In this document: one piece after another, positions 1 through 11,867 of the stretch
Layout: the number at the start of each line of letters is the position of its first letter
Position numbering within the stretch: the stretch's first letter is position 1
From: Trichobilharzia szidati
Lineage: Eukaryota > Platyhelminthes > Trematoda > Strigeidida > Schistosomatidae
Assembly (NCBI GenBank): GCA_944472155.2
Contig: OX235277.1
Location: 19,850,804 to 19,914,803, forward strand
DNA: 64,000 nt
Reading direction: 5' to 3'
Translations under genes and position numbers: made by a program
The notes under the pieces: generated by a model
Told to the model about the DNA's origin: nothing
The model's input: only the letters and a program-made list of their open reading frames with translations
Databases searched by the model: none

Positions 1-1506
1 AACGATGCAGGGTATTTGAATGAGATAACTGGCATGATTGGCGTTCATCGGAAATTCCCAAAATTTCAACTTCTTTTAGTCCGTTGACAAAGACTGAGAA
101 ATGGTAAACTGAATCAATGAAGGGATTGAAAGGAAAACTTAGTATTTGCAAATAGTTGTGTTCTCTGAGCTGGTTGGTTTAATTGCTGAGATTTCGTCAT
201 CCTTCTGGACAGCGATTTCGTCCTAGTTCGGGACACTTCAGAAGTAAACATCCATAGCACCACTGAGGATCAGACCCAAGACTTTAGGACTTTGAGACTC
301 AGCTCACTGACCATTCGGCTGGTTGCACGGAGTCCTAAACAAAGACAAAACGACTGTCCAGTACTCCTTGCTTTTCATACTGCCTTATCCTTGAAATCAG
401 TCATACTCCATTCAACCAACACTAGAAAATAGTAATTGATAAGAAGAATAAATAAGGGTAATAAATGAAGAAGACATTGATAGCAATCAGTACACCATCA
501 AATAATCATCTTAAATCGTTAAATACAGCAAAACAGAAATAATTATGTATTATAAGATATATCTTGCGGTTATCTAGTCATGAATTTCGGCTGAATTCAC
601 AATGACTCTCACATCTCTGAATAACTCAATTACCGGATGTTGAAATCTGTTGTCACCGGAATGGCCTTCACCAAAAGACTTATTTCAGTGTTGGGATCCA
701 TAAGAAGCGTAGGCACTTATGTGAATATATACACATATATACATAGATGAAACACATCGTTTCTGCAAACAGCCCATTGCTAAACAGAGACCCAACGCCA
801 AAAGTTAACATTTGCTATTAGTGAGAGTCTAATGATGTCAATGAATTCAAAAATATCCTGGAGATAAATTACTATCTAACTGTCTCTTGTGGACTGAGGA
901 AATTAAAACGGCGCTAAGAAACTGCCCACAATTTCAGAATAGCTTTGGATACACCGGGGACACCAAAGAATTCAATAACTAGACTGTTCAAAAATGTACC
1001 CCTTGACACATGACTATTGGGAAATCCCTAACCTATTTCTCTTACCCGGACAATTTGTAGTTTGATTATGCTGATCCGGATGAAAGCCTTTTGAATCATT
1101 CTAGGCCTTTGTTGTTTAGAATTGAAATATACTCACCTGGAATACGATATTTATTGTCTTTCTTATCAAGAAAATATGACTGGCATCACAACCAGTTTAT
1201 TACCAGTAGTAAGTCCATGTGACCATAGTGCGCTCAAATGTTGAATAAGACTGGTATTCAACAAAGGTATGATTTGCAGCTGCTATTTCTTAAACTCCTT
1301 TATCTGGCTTGAGTAAACTGATTTCTGGTCAATAAATTCATGAAATCGGCTCTCAAAATCGTCTGAGTGAGGAAAGAAACCTAATGTGAGATCTATGAAA
1401 TGTAATTATATTCAAATATTATTTCACTGACGTTTCAGTTAAATTCAGCCGAACATGTAGAATTCAGTTGAGAAATATTTACGAAAATACTCAATTATCA
1501 ACTTAC

Positions 1507-1512
1507 CCTTGA
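1507..1512 (-). other. Possible 6-nt micro-exon (minus strand)
   Basis: On the minus strand this reads ...GATACAG|TCAAGG|GTAAGTTG: six bases between a CAG acceptor and a full-consensus GTAAGT donor. It lies 2.9 kb downstream of the signal-peptide exon at 4450-4549 in the same direction. Such a match is expected by chance many times in a window this size, so it is only a candidate. Confidence 0.2.
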
Positions 1513-2786
1513 CTGTATCGTCATATATAAGACACAAACCATTTTAATATTCACCATTCACGTATCATGCAAACGATAAAAAGATTTTAGATCTGTTAGA
1601 AATGAGAATCATAATATATGTGCATATATATATATGAATTAGGAAGAGTTTAAAAAATGACCACCCGAAAATTTGATACATATACAAAGTGTAATACAAA
1701 ATTGAAAAAAAATTGTGAGGACACCAAGACATTGCTGATAATTAGGTTTCAGATTACATCTTATTAAGATAGATCAGTTGAAAAAGTTGCTTTCATGAGT
1801 ATAAATCTGAAATCTACATAAGTACATAACAGAACCCATCATTTCAAACGGAAAATAATACACAATGTTTTGTTGTGGCTTATTATCAACTTCTAAATCA
1901 TTTAGAGATTTCTTCAGACTTTCGGTTGTTGGAGATAAATGTGAGCACCATTATGACACTACGTACTGACGCTCTATGGAGTCTTCTTGACATGAAGGAT
2001 AATGATACTTCACTCTGTCTTACAAAACTAGTAATAGATAACCTATATTTGCAGCTCCAGAAAAACAAATGAATATGTAGATACGTACAACAGTTGTCAA
2101 ATTCCACAGTTCATCTTTGAGTCATTAGAGAAATTTGAACGAGAAGGAGATCGCTTTGAAGAACTATGTCCTGCAACTGAACTATATCAAAACCGTATTC
2201 TTACAATTCCAATTAGTTATTACGTTTCAATATCCTTAGTAACTTTCCCCTTTCAGTATCATAGACATATGCCAGTTATTCGTAAGATAAACACGCACTT
2301 AATTTGAAGAATTTGACAACTTGAAACCATACTCAACCAAACTATTTAAAATGGCCTTTCGTTTCATCTCAGATAATCATTTCAGTAAAAAACCACAGCA
2401 GAATATACTAAATGACTACTGCTGTTCTTCAATTTGTCCATATTCTGACCAAACGTCGGAGCATTCAAGAAGACTGTGGTTGCTTGATTTCAAACGATCA
2501 GGATCTTTTTCCAGAATTAAAATTATAATTTCCACCCACACCTTCAGTGTAATATGTCCAGAGAGTTATACTAGAGGAAATATTAGGATACACCTGTCTT
2601 GATAGTTCACATTAATGAAAACGATGGAGATAGTGAACACGGGACCAGTGAATATAGCATTATAAGTGGTTATGAGTTATTTTTAACGTTAACCTCTGGA
2701 TGGCTTATCAAAGAATTCTATACATACAAATATATATATATACTTAAGAGTCCTTATTATATTCAGTTAAAGACAACAAAACTTAC

Positions 2787-2789
2787 AGC
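2787..2789 (-). other. AG-NNN-GTAAGT splice-like site (copy 1)
   Basis: Minus strand: ...GATCAG|GCT|GTAAGTTTTG. The homologous place in repeat unit 2 (3737-3739) reads AAG|GCG|GTAAGTTTTG. The donor and the three-base spacing are kept while nearby sequence is diverged. It could be the end of a longer exon rather than a three-base exon. Confidence 0.2.
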
Positions 2790-3736
2790 CTGATCATGAT
2801 TTTATGAAAAGAAAAAGCAATGTATACTTGACTAAAGAACTAATACAACAGATAACGGTCGAAATATTTTCGAAAATTGAACAAGTGTCTAATTAATCCA
2901 CATGTTTTGGAAACAAGAGTAGTTCATGAGAACCACATTAGTGTTCAAATTAATTTCTTAAGAGGTAATCAAAGATGCAGTGGACAGAATGTTGACACAG
3001 TCAGATTAATAATTATGTCATAGGCAAAAAGATGACTGCACAAATTTCTCTCGAACACAGCTTCGATTACTGATAATAAACTTTTGCTTGTAAACCTTTA
3101 TGCACAAACTACAGATTGAATAACTTCGTCAAGAGAGGTGACTGAATGACCTAATACAACTTTGGTCTATTTTTGCTGTCCCAAAAAATATAATTATGAA
3201 CGATGCAGGGTATTTGAATGAGATAACTGGCATGATTGGCGTTCATCGGAAATTCCCAAAATTTCAACTTCTTTTAGTCCGTTGACAAAGACTGAGAAAT
3301 GGTAAACTGAATCAATGAAGGGATTGAAAGGAAAACTTAGTATTTGCAAATAGTTGTGTTCTCTGAGCTGGTTGGTTTAATTGCTGAGATTTCGTCATCC
3401 TTCTGGACAGCGATTTCGTCCTAGTTCGGGACACTTCAGAAATAAACATCCATAGCACCACTGAGGATCAGACCCAAGACTTTAGGACTTTGAGACTCAG
3501 CTCACTGACCATTCAGCTGCTTGCACGGAGTCCTAAACAAAGACAAAACGACTGTCCAGTACTCCTTGCTTTTCATACTGCCTTATCCTTGAAATCAGTC
3601 ATACTCCATTCAACCAACACTAGAAAATAGTAATTGATAAGAAGAATAAATAAGGGTAATAAATGAAGAAGACATTGATAGCAATCAGTACACCATCAAA
3701 TAATCATCTTAAATCGTTAATTACAACAAAACTTAC

Positions 3737-3739
3737 CGC
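3737..3739 (-). other. AG-NNN-GTAAGT splice-like site (copy 2)
   Basis: Repeat-unit-2 counterpart of 2787-2789. It reads GCG between AAG and GTAAGTTTTG on the minus strand, and lies about 710 bases downstream of the signal-peptide exon at 4450-4549. Confidence 0.2.
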
Positions 3740-4290
3740 CTTATTATGGTATTATGAACAGAAAATGTGATATATATTTAACTACAGAACTAATACAACA
3801 GATAACGTTCGAAATATTTTCGAAAATTAGACAAATATCTATTTATTGCACATGTAGTTGATGAGAACCAGCTTAGTGTTCAAATTAATTTCTTAAGAGG
3901 TAATCAAAGATGCAGTGGACAGAATGTTGACACAGTCAGATTAATAATTATGTCATAGGCAAAAAGATGACTGCACAAATTTCTCTCGAACACAGCTTCG
4001 ATTACTGATAATAAACTTTTGCTTGTAAACCTTTATGCACAAACTACAGATTGAATAACTTCGTCAAGAGAGGTGACTGAATGACCTAATACAACTTTGG
4101 TCTATTTTTGCTGTCCCAAAAAATATAATTATGAACGATGCAGGGTATTTGAATGAGATAACTGGCATGATTGGCGTTCATCGGAAATTCCCAAAATTTC
4201 AACTTCTTTTAGTCCGTTGACAAAGACTGAGAAATGGTAAACTGAATCAATGAAGGGATTGAAAGGAAAACTTAGTATTTGCAAATAGTT

Positions 4291-4658
4291 GTGTTCTCTG
4301 AGCTGGTTGGTTTAATTGCTGAGATTTCGTCATCCTTCTGGAGAACATGTTCTGTGGATTGTCTGCATAGCATGAACTATTTTTAATTTTCCTTGAATGT
4401 GGGAATTGCGTATCCTTGTTATCTACTTCGTGGTTGATAGTCGACTTACCTTTGTATTGATGAATTTTGATTAAATTCTTTTTTTCAATTGCAAGTTGAT
4501 AAAAAATTATCAAAGGAAATATAAATCGACCACCAGTCACGAAGTTCATTCATGTAGAATTTATATCAGTTCATTTCATGTTAAGACTTGCGTTGAAGAT
4601 GTTGTCCAGAAGGATGACAAAAGCTCTACAATTAAACCAACTAGCTCATAGAACACAA
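4291..4658. repeat. Inverted repeats flanking a signal-peptide exon
   Basis: The sequence at 4291-4341 (GTGTTCTCTGAGCTGGTTGG...) recurs as an imperfect reverse complement at 4604-4658 (TCCAGAAGGATGACAAAAGC...). The two arms are about 50 bp each and enclose about 260 bp that is not part of the tandem repeat. Translated on opposite strands they give the same peptide pattern, SRRMTK..QLNQ.A.RTQ. The enclosed island holds the exon at 4450-4549. Confidence 0.75.
4450..4549 (-). CDS. Signal-peptide first exon of a secreted protein (partial)
   Basis: Reading from ATG 4549 down to 4450 gives 33 codons plus one base, then a perfect GTAAGT donor (AAAG|GTAAGTCG). The peptide starts MNFVTGGRFIFPLIIFYQLA and ends IHQYKG. 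A basic N-terminus followed by the hydrophobic run FIFPLIIFYQLA makes a plausible secretory signal, and the donor is in phase 1. The frame stays open past the donor to 4247, but that part overlaps repeat sequence, so I take the splice as the end. An alternative ATG four bases upstream is in another frame. Later exons would lie at lower coordinates. The phase-1 donor matches the first exons near 21.4, 26.3 and 27.9 kb, which is the pattern of schistosome MEG-type genes. The family cannot be named from this exon alone. Confidence 0.5.
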
Positions 4659-4779
4659 CAAATTCCAAATCATCCCCCAGAACCACACACCTTCTCTGTA
4701 GACGATAAAGATTTATACGTGAACAATAAATCCATAATTTTCTTATTCGCCAATGTACAGCTGATGAAAGCAACTAATT

Positions 4780-6725
4780 TTATATGAGAAAACGTTATTA
4801 GACTAAACATCCGTGTTAATATTTCTTTATCTTCCGTAAAAGAAATTATTGTAAAATACCCAATGAATGTTCACTTCTTATGTAATCACCAGACTTGTTG
4901 ATAGCGTGACTACGAAGCCATCCCTAAGACCAATAATGTCTGAATTTTTCGTCACAGAATATGCGATGATGAATGTTCGAAAGATGTATCTAGTAAACTG
5001 GAATTCTAGCTCAATTATATTGATAATACATCATCGATGATATTGGATAGTTGGAAAGGACCAAAGAAAGGACTAGATACATCGCACTAGTTACTAGTGT
5101 CCAATCAAAATATATCATCGATTTAGAAAAGTTTTAAAAACAGTGGATATCTTTGACGAATTTAATGATCTGCATTCTTTATTAAATCTTGATGTTGAAT
5201 AGAAAAGAAATAACAATTTTCATTCTTAGATGACCTTACGACTAGGAAAGAGAATGATACAATAGGACGGAGTGGGTATAAATATGATTTTACCCATATT
5301 ATGGGATTTACACCCATGAAGTATAAACGCACTTCAATTTCAATGATTACAGCATAGAGCTAGATGAATCATCTTTAAAGACTGTATTAATGACAAGTTC
5401 AAAATTATTTGAGGACCGTTTAGTAAGATGGTTATCTAGAAATGCTTTCTTTTGGTAAAAATACGAATTTGCCGTCGAGGCAAGTTAATGTGTCAACAGT
5501 TCAAAATAAGTCCTTATTCCTAAATCTACAGTTTCTTAAGGATAACATTTGTGAAATAGCAACACAATATCCAAGAAACGTGTTTTAAACAGAATTCACT
5601 GCAGCAGAGGTAAGCTGTCTCTTGAAAACTACTGCAATTTTTCTTCCTAGAAATAAGGATGAACTATTATAATTCCACTGGGATCATATGTATCTTACTG
5701 TCACACAACTCATGTACAGCTCTTTACGTTACACAAAGCACTGTTCATCGCTGTCATCTAACATGGTCAAGTAAGGGACAAACAACTCCATGCGTAGCTA
5801 TTTACGGCATTCCTCATAGATACTGAAATACTTGAACATTACCCGCCTTTTCTCGATTAATTTTAATTTTGCTTTACAGGTTCCTTTACTACATATAGTT
5901 GAATCCATCAGAGTTTGCCTGAAGTAGTTAAACCTGTATTTTCAGAAAAAAGTAGCACAGTCAACTTTCGTATTCAGACCATCATTCACTTTATGTGATA
6001 CTCTGATCAGATCCTATCCTCCTAAATTATTTACAAGTTACTACTATTTTGACTATCTTGTCATTCTACCAACTTTGTCATTACTTTTTTCAGAAGTAAT
6101 GAGTATGAACATTTATTGATTCCTATTGTTTGTCTCTAAGATGGGATGCATCATTTAGACATTTGTTTAAATTTCGCAAATATTTCTACCATTCAGTTGC
6201 CACATTAATTTTCTTGATTTTATTTGTTACTGAATCTAGTGTTACACTTGTGCATATTAGAAAATGCATGGCATTGCAATCTGTTAAGTGAAACGGCACG
6301 ATATTGATTTAAAGGAGATCGATGCTGTCACTAGCAATTATTCTAAGTGTATAATCGATGCATGACAATAGAACGTGATGACAAAATTACTAGAAACAAT
6401 GATATTTAGTTAATCTCTTTGCCTTGCGAATTCAACTAATGACCTGCAGTATATATATATATATTAGCAAATAAGTGTACGGAATAATGTAAGCCGATTC
6501 TGCATGGATCTCAGAATTGTGGGCCACATAAAAGACGCAAATTTATTTTGTAATTTTCAAAGCTTGCAATGGCTATTTGTTCCCTTATTTATCTATTTAC
6601 CAGTCGTTCAATTTAATACCATACACAGGTTTTCCAGATTGTATATTTACTGTTTAAACTTGTGAATATCCGACAATCTCTGCTTATAAATTTAAGTGGA
6701 TATATATAAATATATCAAGTGTTGG
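4780..6725. other. No gene seen
   Basis: AT-rich unique sequence with no ORF of note and no recognised element apart from the foldback-like piece at 5056-5111 and a short TA run near 6450. A plus-strand GTAAGC after GCAGCAGAG at about 5589 is an isolated splice-like match. Confidence 0.5.
5056..5111 (-). repeat. Foldback-repeat fragment
   Basis: The minus strand reads GATTGGACACTAGTAACTAG and continues with a CTTTCTTTGG segment. It is clearly related to the left stem and loop of the foldback repeats at 24056-24161 and 25526-25631. A short partner (GATGTATCTAGT) occurs near 4984. Confidence 0.55.
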
Positions 6726-6729
6726 CTTG

Positions 6730-6912
6730 AGTGAATTTGATCTGATTGGTTACAGGTCTGATCACTGGCTGACTTCAACTTCAGAATCATTGAGAAGCCT
6801 GGGAGTACTGGACAGTTGTCACTTTCCAGTTTGTGACCCTTCGTCAACATGTACCCGGTGAAGTTCGAAACCAGGACCTTCTAATTGCTAGTCAACCTCA
6901 TAAATCATTCAG
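6730..6912 (-). mobile_element. tRNA-derived SINE, core family 3
   Basis: On the minus strand the element starts with a tRNA-like head, with an A-box-like GTCTTAGTGGCTGAA and a B-box-like GGTTTCGAACT. It continues with a core that includes GACAACTGTCCAGTACTCCC. The same core appears at 352, 3549 and in the hairpin insertions at 47994-48163 and 60460-60629. The head-core arrangement fits a polymerase III SINE of the Sm-alpha kind known from schistosomes; the family name is inference. Confidence 0.65.
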
Positions 6913-7593
6913 CCACTAAGACCCAATCCAATGAAGATATTTTTCCAAACGGTGAATCTGTCAAACTAAAGACGCATTTTTGATCCAATTCCACCAAATG
7001 TTTGTTGGCTTTATTTTAGACGTTCAGGGCATTTCTTCGAAGTTGTTTTCACGGAATTCCAATGGAGAACGTTCTCAAAGTTTGTTATAATTTTTAAGGT
7101 GTGTCATTCGTTTTCTCAATATCTAAACAACCTAAGTGTATTGGACATCACCATGAGGTTTCGTTTCATATCACGTTTTACCGAAATGAAAATGGATATC
7201 ACTTAAGGGACCTTAAACAGTTAAGCTAAAGATCTAAATTCATCACTGTTACTTTATTTGCTGTCACGTCGACCTAGATGTGGCATCCGAAATAATACAA
7301 AAGTTGGTGTAGTACTGCGAATTGTCCTAATGATGTCACATAAACTTCTCCCTACTAAATCACCATGATAACTGTCAGTGTTTTCAAACTACACCGCGCT
7401 TTCATAGCTAAATCTTCAGGATGACATAACAGCAAATATATCATGTTGACAATGAAACGCCGAAAATCGTTATCTCCATGTGTACGATTCATCATCAACC
7501 GGGAGGTGTAAATTTATCATCAGTGACTTCACATCTGAATAACCTGAGATTGGGAACCAGTAGTTATTCATAAATTTACGACAAATGACTTAC

Positions 7594-7614
7594 ATTCTTT
7601 TGTGATTCTCTCAA
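7594..7614 (-). other. Possible 21-nt micro-exon
   Basis: The minus strand reads GTCTACATAG, then 21 bases (TTGAGAGAATCACAAAAGAAT is that segment in two parts: TTGAGAGAATC and ACAAAAGAAT), then GTAAGTC. The length is a multiple of three and the segment has no stop in the frame starting at its first base. The acceptor is only moderately pyrimidine-rich. Confidence 0.25.
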
Positions 7615-8457
7615 CTATGTAGACACATATAAGTTATTAAAAACGTATTCATTTATGTATTATTAGTCAGTTATATTTCAACTGAAATCATCCTTGTAAA
7701 CTCCATCTATAGTGACTAAATGATTTGAAAAGTGTGCATGAAAACAAGCCATGTATTTCTCCAATAATGATATTGTATTTTTACATTCCTCTACTCTTTA
7801 TCTTTGGACAGTATAAATTAAAACATTCTGTCTTTATTGTATACTGACAGTCAATTCAACCTAAGTCATCACACTTTGAAGATTTTCAATATTTTTGTTA
7901 CCAAAGTTATCACAGCAATCTCAGCCTAATATGCTGAAAGTAAAAACATACTTACAGGCCTCCATTTTTTTCCCTTTTGAATTATGAAAACGTTTGACAA
8001 AAACATTGTTAACAGTTAATACTTGTAAATGACAACATGTAAACCGTGCACAACTGGATTTGTTTGATTTCATAATGAAATTGTAAGAAAACGACATATT
8101 AAACAGGATCCTTCGATAATGTTGTTAAATTGAAACAAAATGAAGTTTAATTCTCATTTTCTTCACAGATAATATTCTTGTGTTTGTAAATTCTCAGCAG
8201 TGTTCATCGTTACTTCACTATCTGCAAGAAAGCAGGTCCAATGCAGTTAATGATGATACACTCATTGTACTCGTGGATTTTTCAAGTGAGACATCAGTTT
8301 ACCTGGTGTGACAAACTTTTTCTCTTAACTTGTAAGATAATCGGTTTTTTCGAAACCATAATCTTGTATTCAGTTACTTAGAGAAAAATAAACGGCCATC
8401 AGATAACATATAAAAGCATAAAAAGAGCATTCGGTTTATGGACTTACATGCTAACGG

Positions 8458-8460
8458 TCA
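8458..8460 (-). other. AG-CAT-GTAAGTCC splice-like site
   Basis: Minus strand TTAG|CAT|GTAAGTCCAT. Almost the same string occurs at 16437-16439 (TTAG|CAT|GTGAGTCCAT), although the surrounding sequence is otherwise different. That is why I note it. Confidence 0.2.
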
Positions 8461-9584
8461 ATAGAAATTGTGTTTAAAGTACGGTGAGAATAACTGTCTG
8501 CAGAAAAGACCACTTATATCTCTACACTGATCAACTGGGTTAGTTTTCAGTATGAAAATCATTCTGATTTGTATATCTCCACACTTTAATAATCATAACA
8601 GTTTTATTCTGGACAGTATTTATATAATGTACAGAATTTTCAGAGGGGTTTAACTGCATGATATTTTCTCTTCGTACAATATCTTCAAGTAAAATATTGA
8701 CTGGTAGTATAGTCTGTGACACAAAGCCCTTTGAGCTGAAGCACAAACCATCCCATTATGATATTTCTGCTTTGTCGCTTTCAAGAAATCCCCAACATCT
8801 AGTTGAAAGCCAGTTGTAGGAAGTTCAGAAGTACATTTTGAAACTCAAGGACTAAACTAAGGAACAGATATCTCATGCATTGAAACACACAACCACCGAC
8901 AATAAGGCCTTTTCTCAAGTTTAGCAGGAAATTCTAAATACAGTCAAGAGAAGATACCATTAGAGGTCATATCTTAACCGATTAAAACAACGTGAATGAG
9001 AGAAAATATATGCAGTTGGCAGTTTTTGGTAGCCCAAGTTTTAAGCAGGCCGCCTCACTATAACTGTGTAGTCATATAATGTAGTGCATTCCGTAGGGTA
9101 AATATATAAATCCTTTGTTAATTTGATGAAATTAAGAAAAATCTTAAAAATACAGGCGTCATGCAGAGGAAACTTCTAACTGACTCTGGAAATGACATGC
9201 AGCCACCAAAATAACTGATCAGTGGAGTCTACAGAAATCGAAGAAAAATCAGAATGTAATGAATAAGTAATGTCAAACGAAATTTCTCCTGAAAAGGTAT
9301 TTTTGGACCAGGAAGTGACCAATCATTCCTCTTTCAGCGAAGTAGTCATAAGTATTTACTATAAAATTTATGGGTATCGCGTAATTACGAATTCCTATTC
9401 TCATCAAAATGTATCTTTAATAAAAATAACCTTGATGATAAATATTTAAAGCGATCAGGTCTTTGGCAAAGAAGAGTCAAAGACTTCATAAAGTTGAAAG
9501 GATTCCAGCTGAACACGTATCGACATAACTCAATAGATAGATCATAGTTGTGACAGTTTATGTGAATGCAAAAATGTAACTTAC

Positions 9585-9639
9585 TAACTTGTTCTGGATC
9601 TGTATTGCACAAAAGTATATATAACATTAAAATAAACGC
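9585..9639 (-). CDS. Candidate exon, possibly a short signal exon
   Basis: The minus strand has AATTTCAG|GCG at 9639/9640 and CAAGTTA|GTAAGTTAC at 9585/9584, so a 55-nt exon could be cut out here. It contains an ATG at 9627 followed by LYILLCNTDPEQV and a donor in phase 1. It could be a first exon with a very short hydrophobic start or an internal exon. No TATA-like box sits close to the ATG. The evidence is splice sites plus a short open frame only. Confidence 0.25.
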
Positions 9640-9869
9640 CTGAAATTGTTGGCTGCGAAATTCATCAGAGTAGTGAACAATATATTCACATTCACCATTA
9701 GTTCTCCTGACAATAAACTATTATAGTAATCACTTTGTAGTAATTCAGGATTTCATAAACACAACCTTGTTTACTAGTTTACTATCCTACCCTACATCAT
9801 GAAAAAGAAGACATGGTTGGCTGTGAGCCTCAGGCACTGACAACCAATCTCCTTTGAAATCATGACAAT

Positions 9870-10170
9870 ATAATTTCGACTGAACAGGAAGAAAAGTTAC
9901 AATTATACAATGCTACACAACTACTAACAACGTATGCCAAGAGAATAACAGAGACTCTAACAGATAAGTGTGAACAGTAAAACAGACTGATGCTAAATCG
10001 AATTTCAGCTGGTGGTATCAACGCAAGCAAGGCCATGATCAAACAACACTGGAAGAGAACTCATCATGATCGGGGATGATATCAGCGAAATGACTGAAAA
10101 CAGAAGACTCTTTTCAAACTTCTGCACTACTAAAATTTAGTGATTGGAGGTAGTGTGGAAACTAAGGATA
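9870..10170 (+). pseudogene. Decayed RTE endonuclease fragment
   Basis: Short plus-strand stretches match the APE-type endonuclease of the RTE at 38848 onward: TACAATGCTACACA (IIQCYAPT), then ACTGGAAGAGAACTCATCATGAT (TGRELIM) and AAACTTCTGCACTAC / GTGATTGGAGGTAGTGTG (the F..FCAFNELVIGGSV region). Frames are broken by several indels and stops. It is an old, isolated endonuclease piece with no RT domain attached. Confidence 0.65.
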
Positions 10171-10682
10171 CTGGAGACAAGATTGAGAATTTAAGAGGGT
10201 GTATATTCATATGACCTTTACAAACTTTAAATTATTTCACCATATATCATGCATGATTAGTTAGTTATTTTGCTCATGTGTAAAATCAGATTTAATTAAT
10301 CCTTATTAGTTTGTCTGAGTGTTTTGTTGAAATTAGTGACATCATCTGCCTACACTTTATTTTTACATTTCATTTTTATGTGTGTGAAAAGATTTCTCAG
10401 GCACACTATCTAAGTTAATGATACTGGCATATTTCAAACAATTATCTCAAAAATACTTATATGAAGAATTATCTAGCCTTCATTATGAATTATATAAAAT
10501 GAACGTGCTGTGCAGGCCATAGCTTCTTCGGTACAATTGTAAAATGCCTAAAACTTTGTTTAGAATCTACTTACTCTCCCTTAAAGACAAACTATACTGC
10601 CAATATCATTGTCTGTAGCAGGTCTTCGTATGAAAAGTGTGGAAGGAAAAGTACTGACAAGTCTTATGTCATCCTAGAATAT
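10171..10682. other. No gene seen
   Basis: AT-rich spacer between two RTE pieces, without ORF or recognised repeat. Confidence 0.5.
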
Positions 10683-11790
10683 ATATTATTATTATTGTAT
10701 CCTTTAATTGCTGGAGGAACATAGGGCTTCAGCCATGTGTCTCCATTGCGTTCGGTTCTCTGCTAGAGTCTTCATCTGGCTCCAGGTCTGCCCACACCTT
10801 TTCATCTCCTCTTCACATGACCTCCTCCAAGTCACCCTTCGACGACCAACTCGCCGCTTCCCTTTCGGGTTCCACTGGAGTAATGGCTTGTCTAGTGATG
10901 TCACTTGATGGTTTCCTCAGAGTATGGCCAATCCATCTCCATTTCTTCCTGCCTATTTGTTTCACAATCGGTTCCTGGTTGGTTCGCTCCCAGAGATCTC
11001 TGTTGCTGATCTTTTCTGACCGGCCATCTGATCTTGAGTATTGAGCGAAGACAACTATTAACGAAGGTCTGTAGTTTGTTTGAGATGCTCTTTATGACGC
11101 GCAGGGCAAGTCTCTGATCCGTATAGTGAGTAGCACTGACTTCACATTGGAGTTGAAAATCCGGATCTTATTTTTGACGCTGAATACTGTTGACATATAT
11201 TTTCCCGATCCTTGCTTTGATATCCTCGTCAGTTCCGCCTGTAGTTGAAACGATGCTTCCCAGGTAGGTAAAATATGTTGTTTCTTTCAGGTTCCTCCCA
11301 TTTATGCTGATTGTTGTCTGTTGTTGTTGCTGTTGGTGATGTTGCCCAGGAATCTTCATCACCTCTGTCTTCTCTATGTTCACTTGAAGTCCTATCTTTG
11401 ATGCTTCTTCTACCAACTTGTTGCTTTTCGCTTGCATATCTTCCAGTTTGTGGGGAATCAGACATATATATCATCGGCGAAGTCAAGATCCTCCAAGTTT
11501 TTTGTGTGAGTCCATTTTATGCCTGTTTCCTCATTGCCAGCTGTTTGTCGCATCATCCAGTCTACTGCAATCAGGAAAATCATTGGCGATAGTAGGCAGC
11601 CTTGTCTCACTCCTGTCCTCACTTCGAAGGATTCCGCAAGTTTCCCGTTGTGGATCACTTGGCATGCAGCATTGTCGTAGAGCTGTTGGATGAGATGTAT
11701 AATTGTCGGTGGCACCCCGTAGTAGCGAAGTAGTTGCCAAATCACCTCTCGATCGACGCTATCGAAGGCATTTTCAAAGTCGATGAAGTT
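10683..11790 (-). mobile_element. 5'-truncated RTE retrotransposon (family A)
   Basis: Minus-strand copy of the 3' third of the RTE that is complete at 38315-41862. It starts inside the RT domain just upstream of the KAFDSV region (11790), includes the FADD catalytic motif (DLDFADDIYV, near 11470), the glutamine run (HHQQQQQQ) and the C-terminal [20 protein letters not shown] region, and ends in (ATT)n at 10683. At least two frameshifts separate the three readable segments. 5' truncation is usual for target-primed reverse transcription. RTE proteins provide APE endonuclease and reverse transcriptase; this copy cannot. Confidence 0.9.
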
Positions 11791-11866
11791 GAGATATATA
11801 TATTATGTATAACATAATATACATAATACAATATATATTATATACATTCATATATATGTATATAGT
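11791..11866. repeat. TA-rich low-complexity stretch
   Basis: Runs of ATATATTATGTATAACATAA and similar strings at the truncated 5' end of the RTE. Such TA runs can pair with themselves. No further function is visible. Confidence 0.7.
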
Positions 11867-11867
11867 A

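Larger units (their letters stand above)
1..4341. repeat. Tandem repeat array, 3.2 kb / 0.94 kb units
   Basis: The same sequence begins at 1, 3199 and 4134 (start AACGATGCAGGGTATTTG). Unit 1 is 3,198 bp. Unit 2 is 935 bp and lacks the counterpart of about 523-2765. Unit 3 is only the first ~208 bp, to 4341. Units 1 and 2 are almost identical over their first ~520 bp and again over the last ~250 bp (CTTAAGAGGTAATCAAAG onward). The junction segment (2765-2930 against 3721-3860) is clearly more diverged than either flank. The repeat carries pieces of the SINE core seen elsewhere (GACTGTCCAGTACTCC at 352 and 3549; an inverted partner near 200-240). ORFs in it are short and I see no recognisable protein. 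Confidence 0.9.
6913..9380. other. Unique AT-rich DNA, no gene recognised
   Basis: No protein or retroelement recognised. It holds three splice-like minus-strand candidates: an 18-nt segment before GTAAGTATG near 7958, a 21-nt segment at 7594-7614, and an AG-CAT-GTAAGT site at 8458-8460. Confidence 0.5.
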
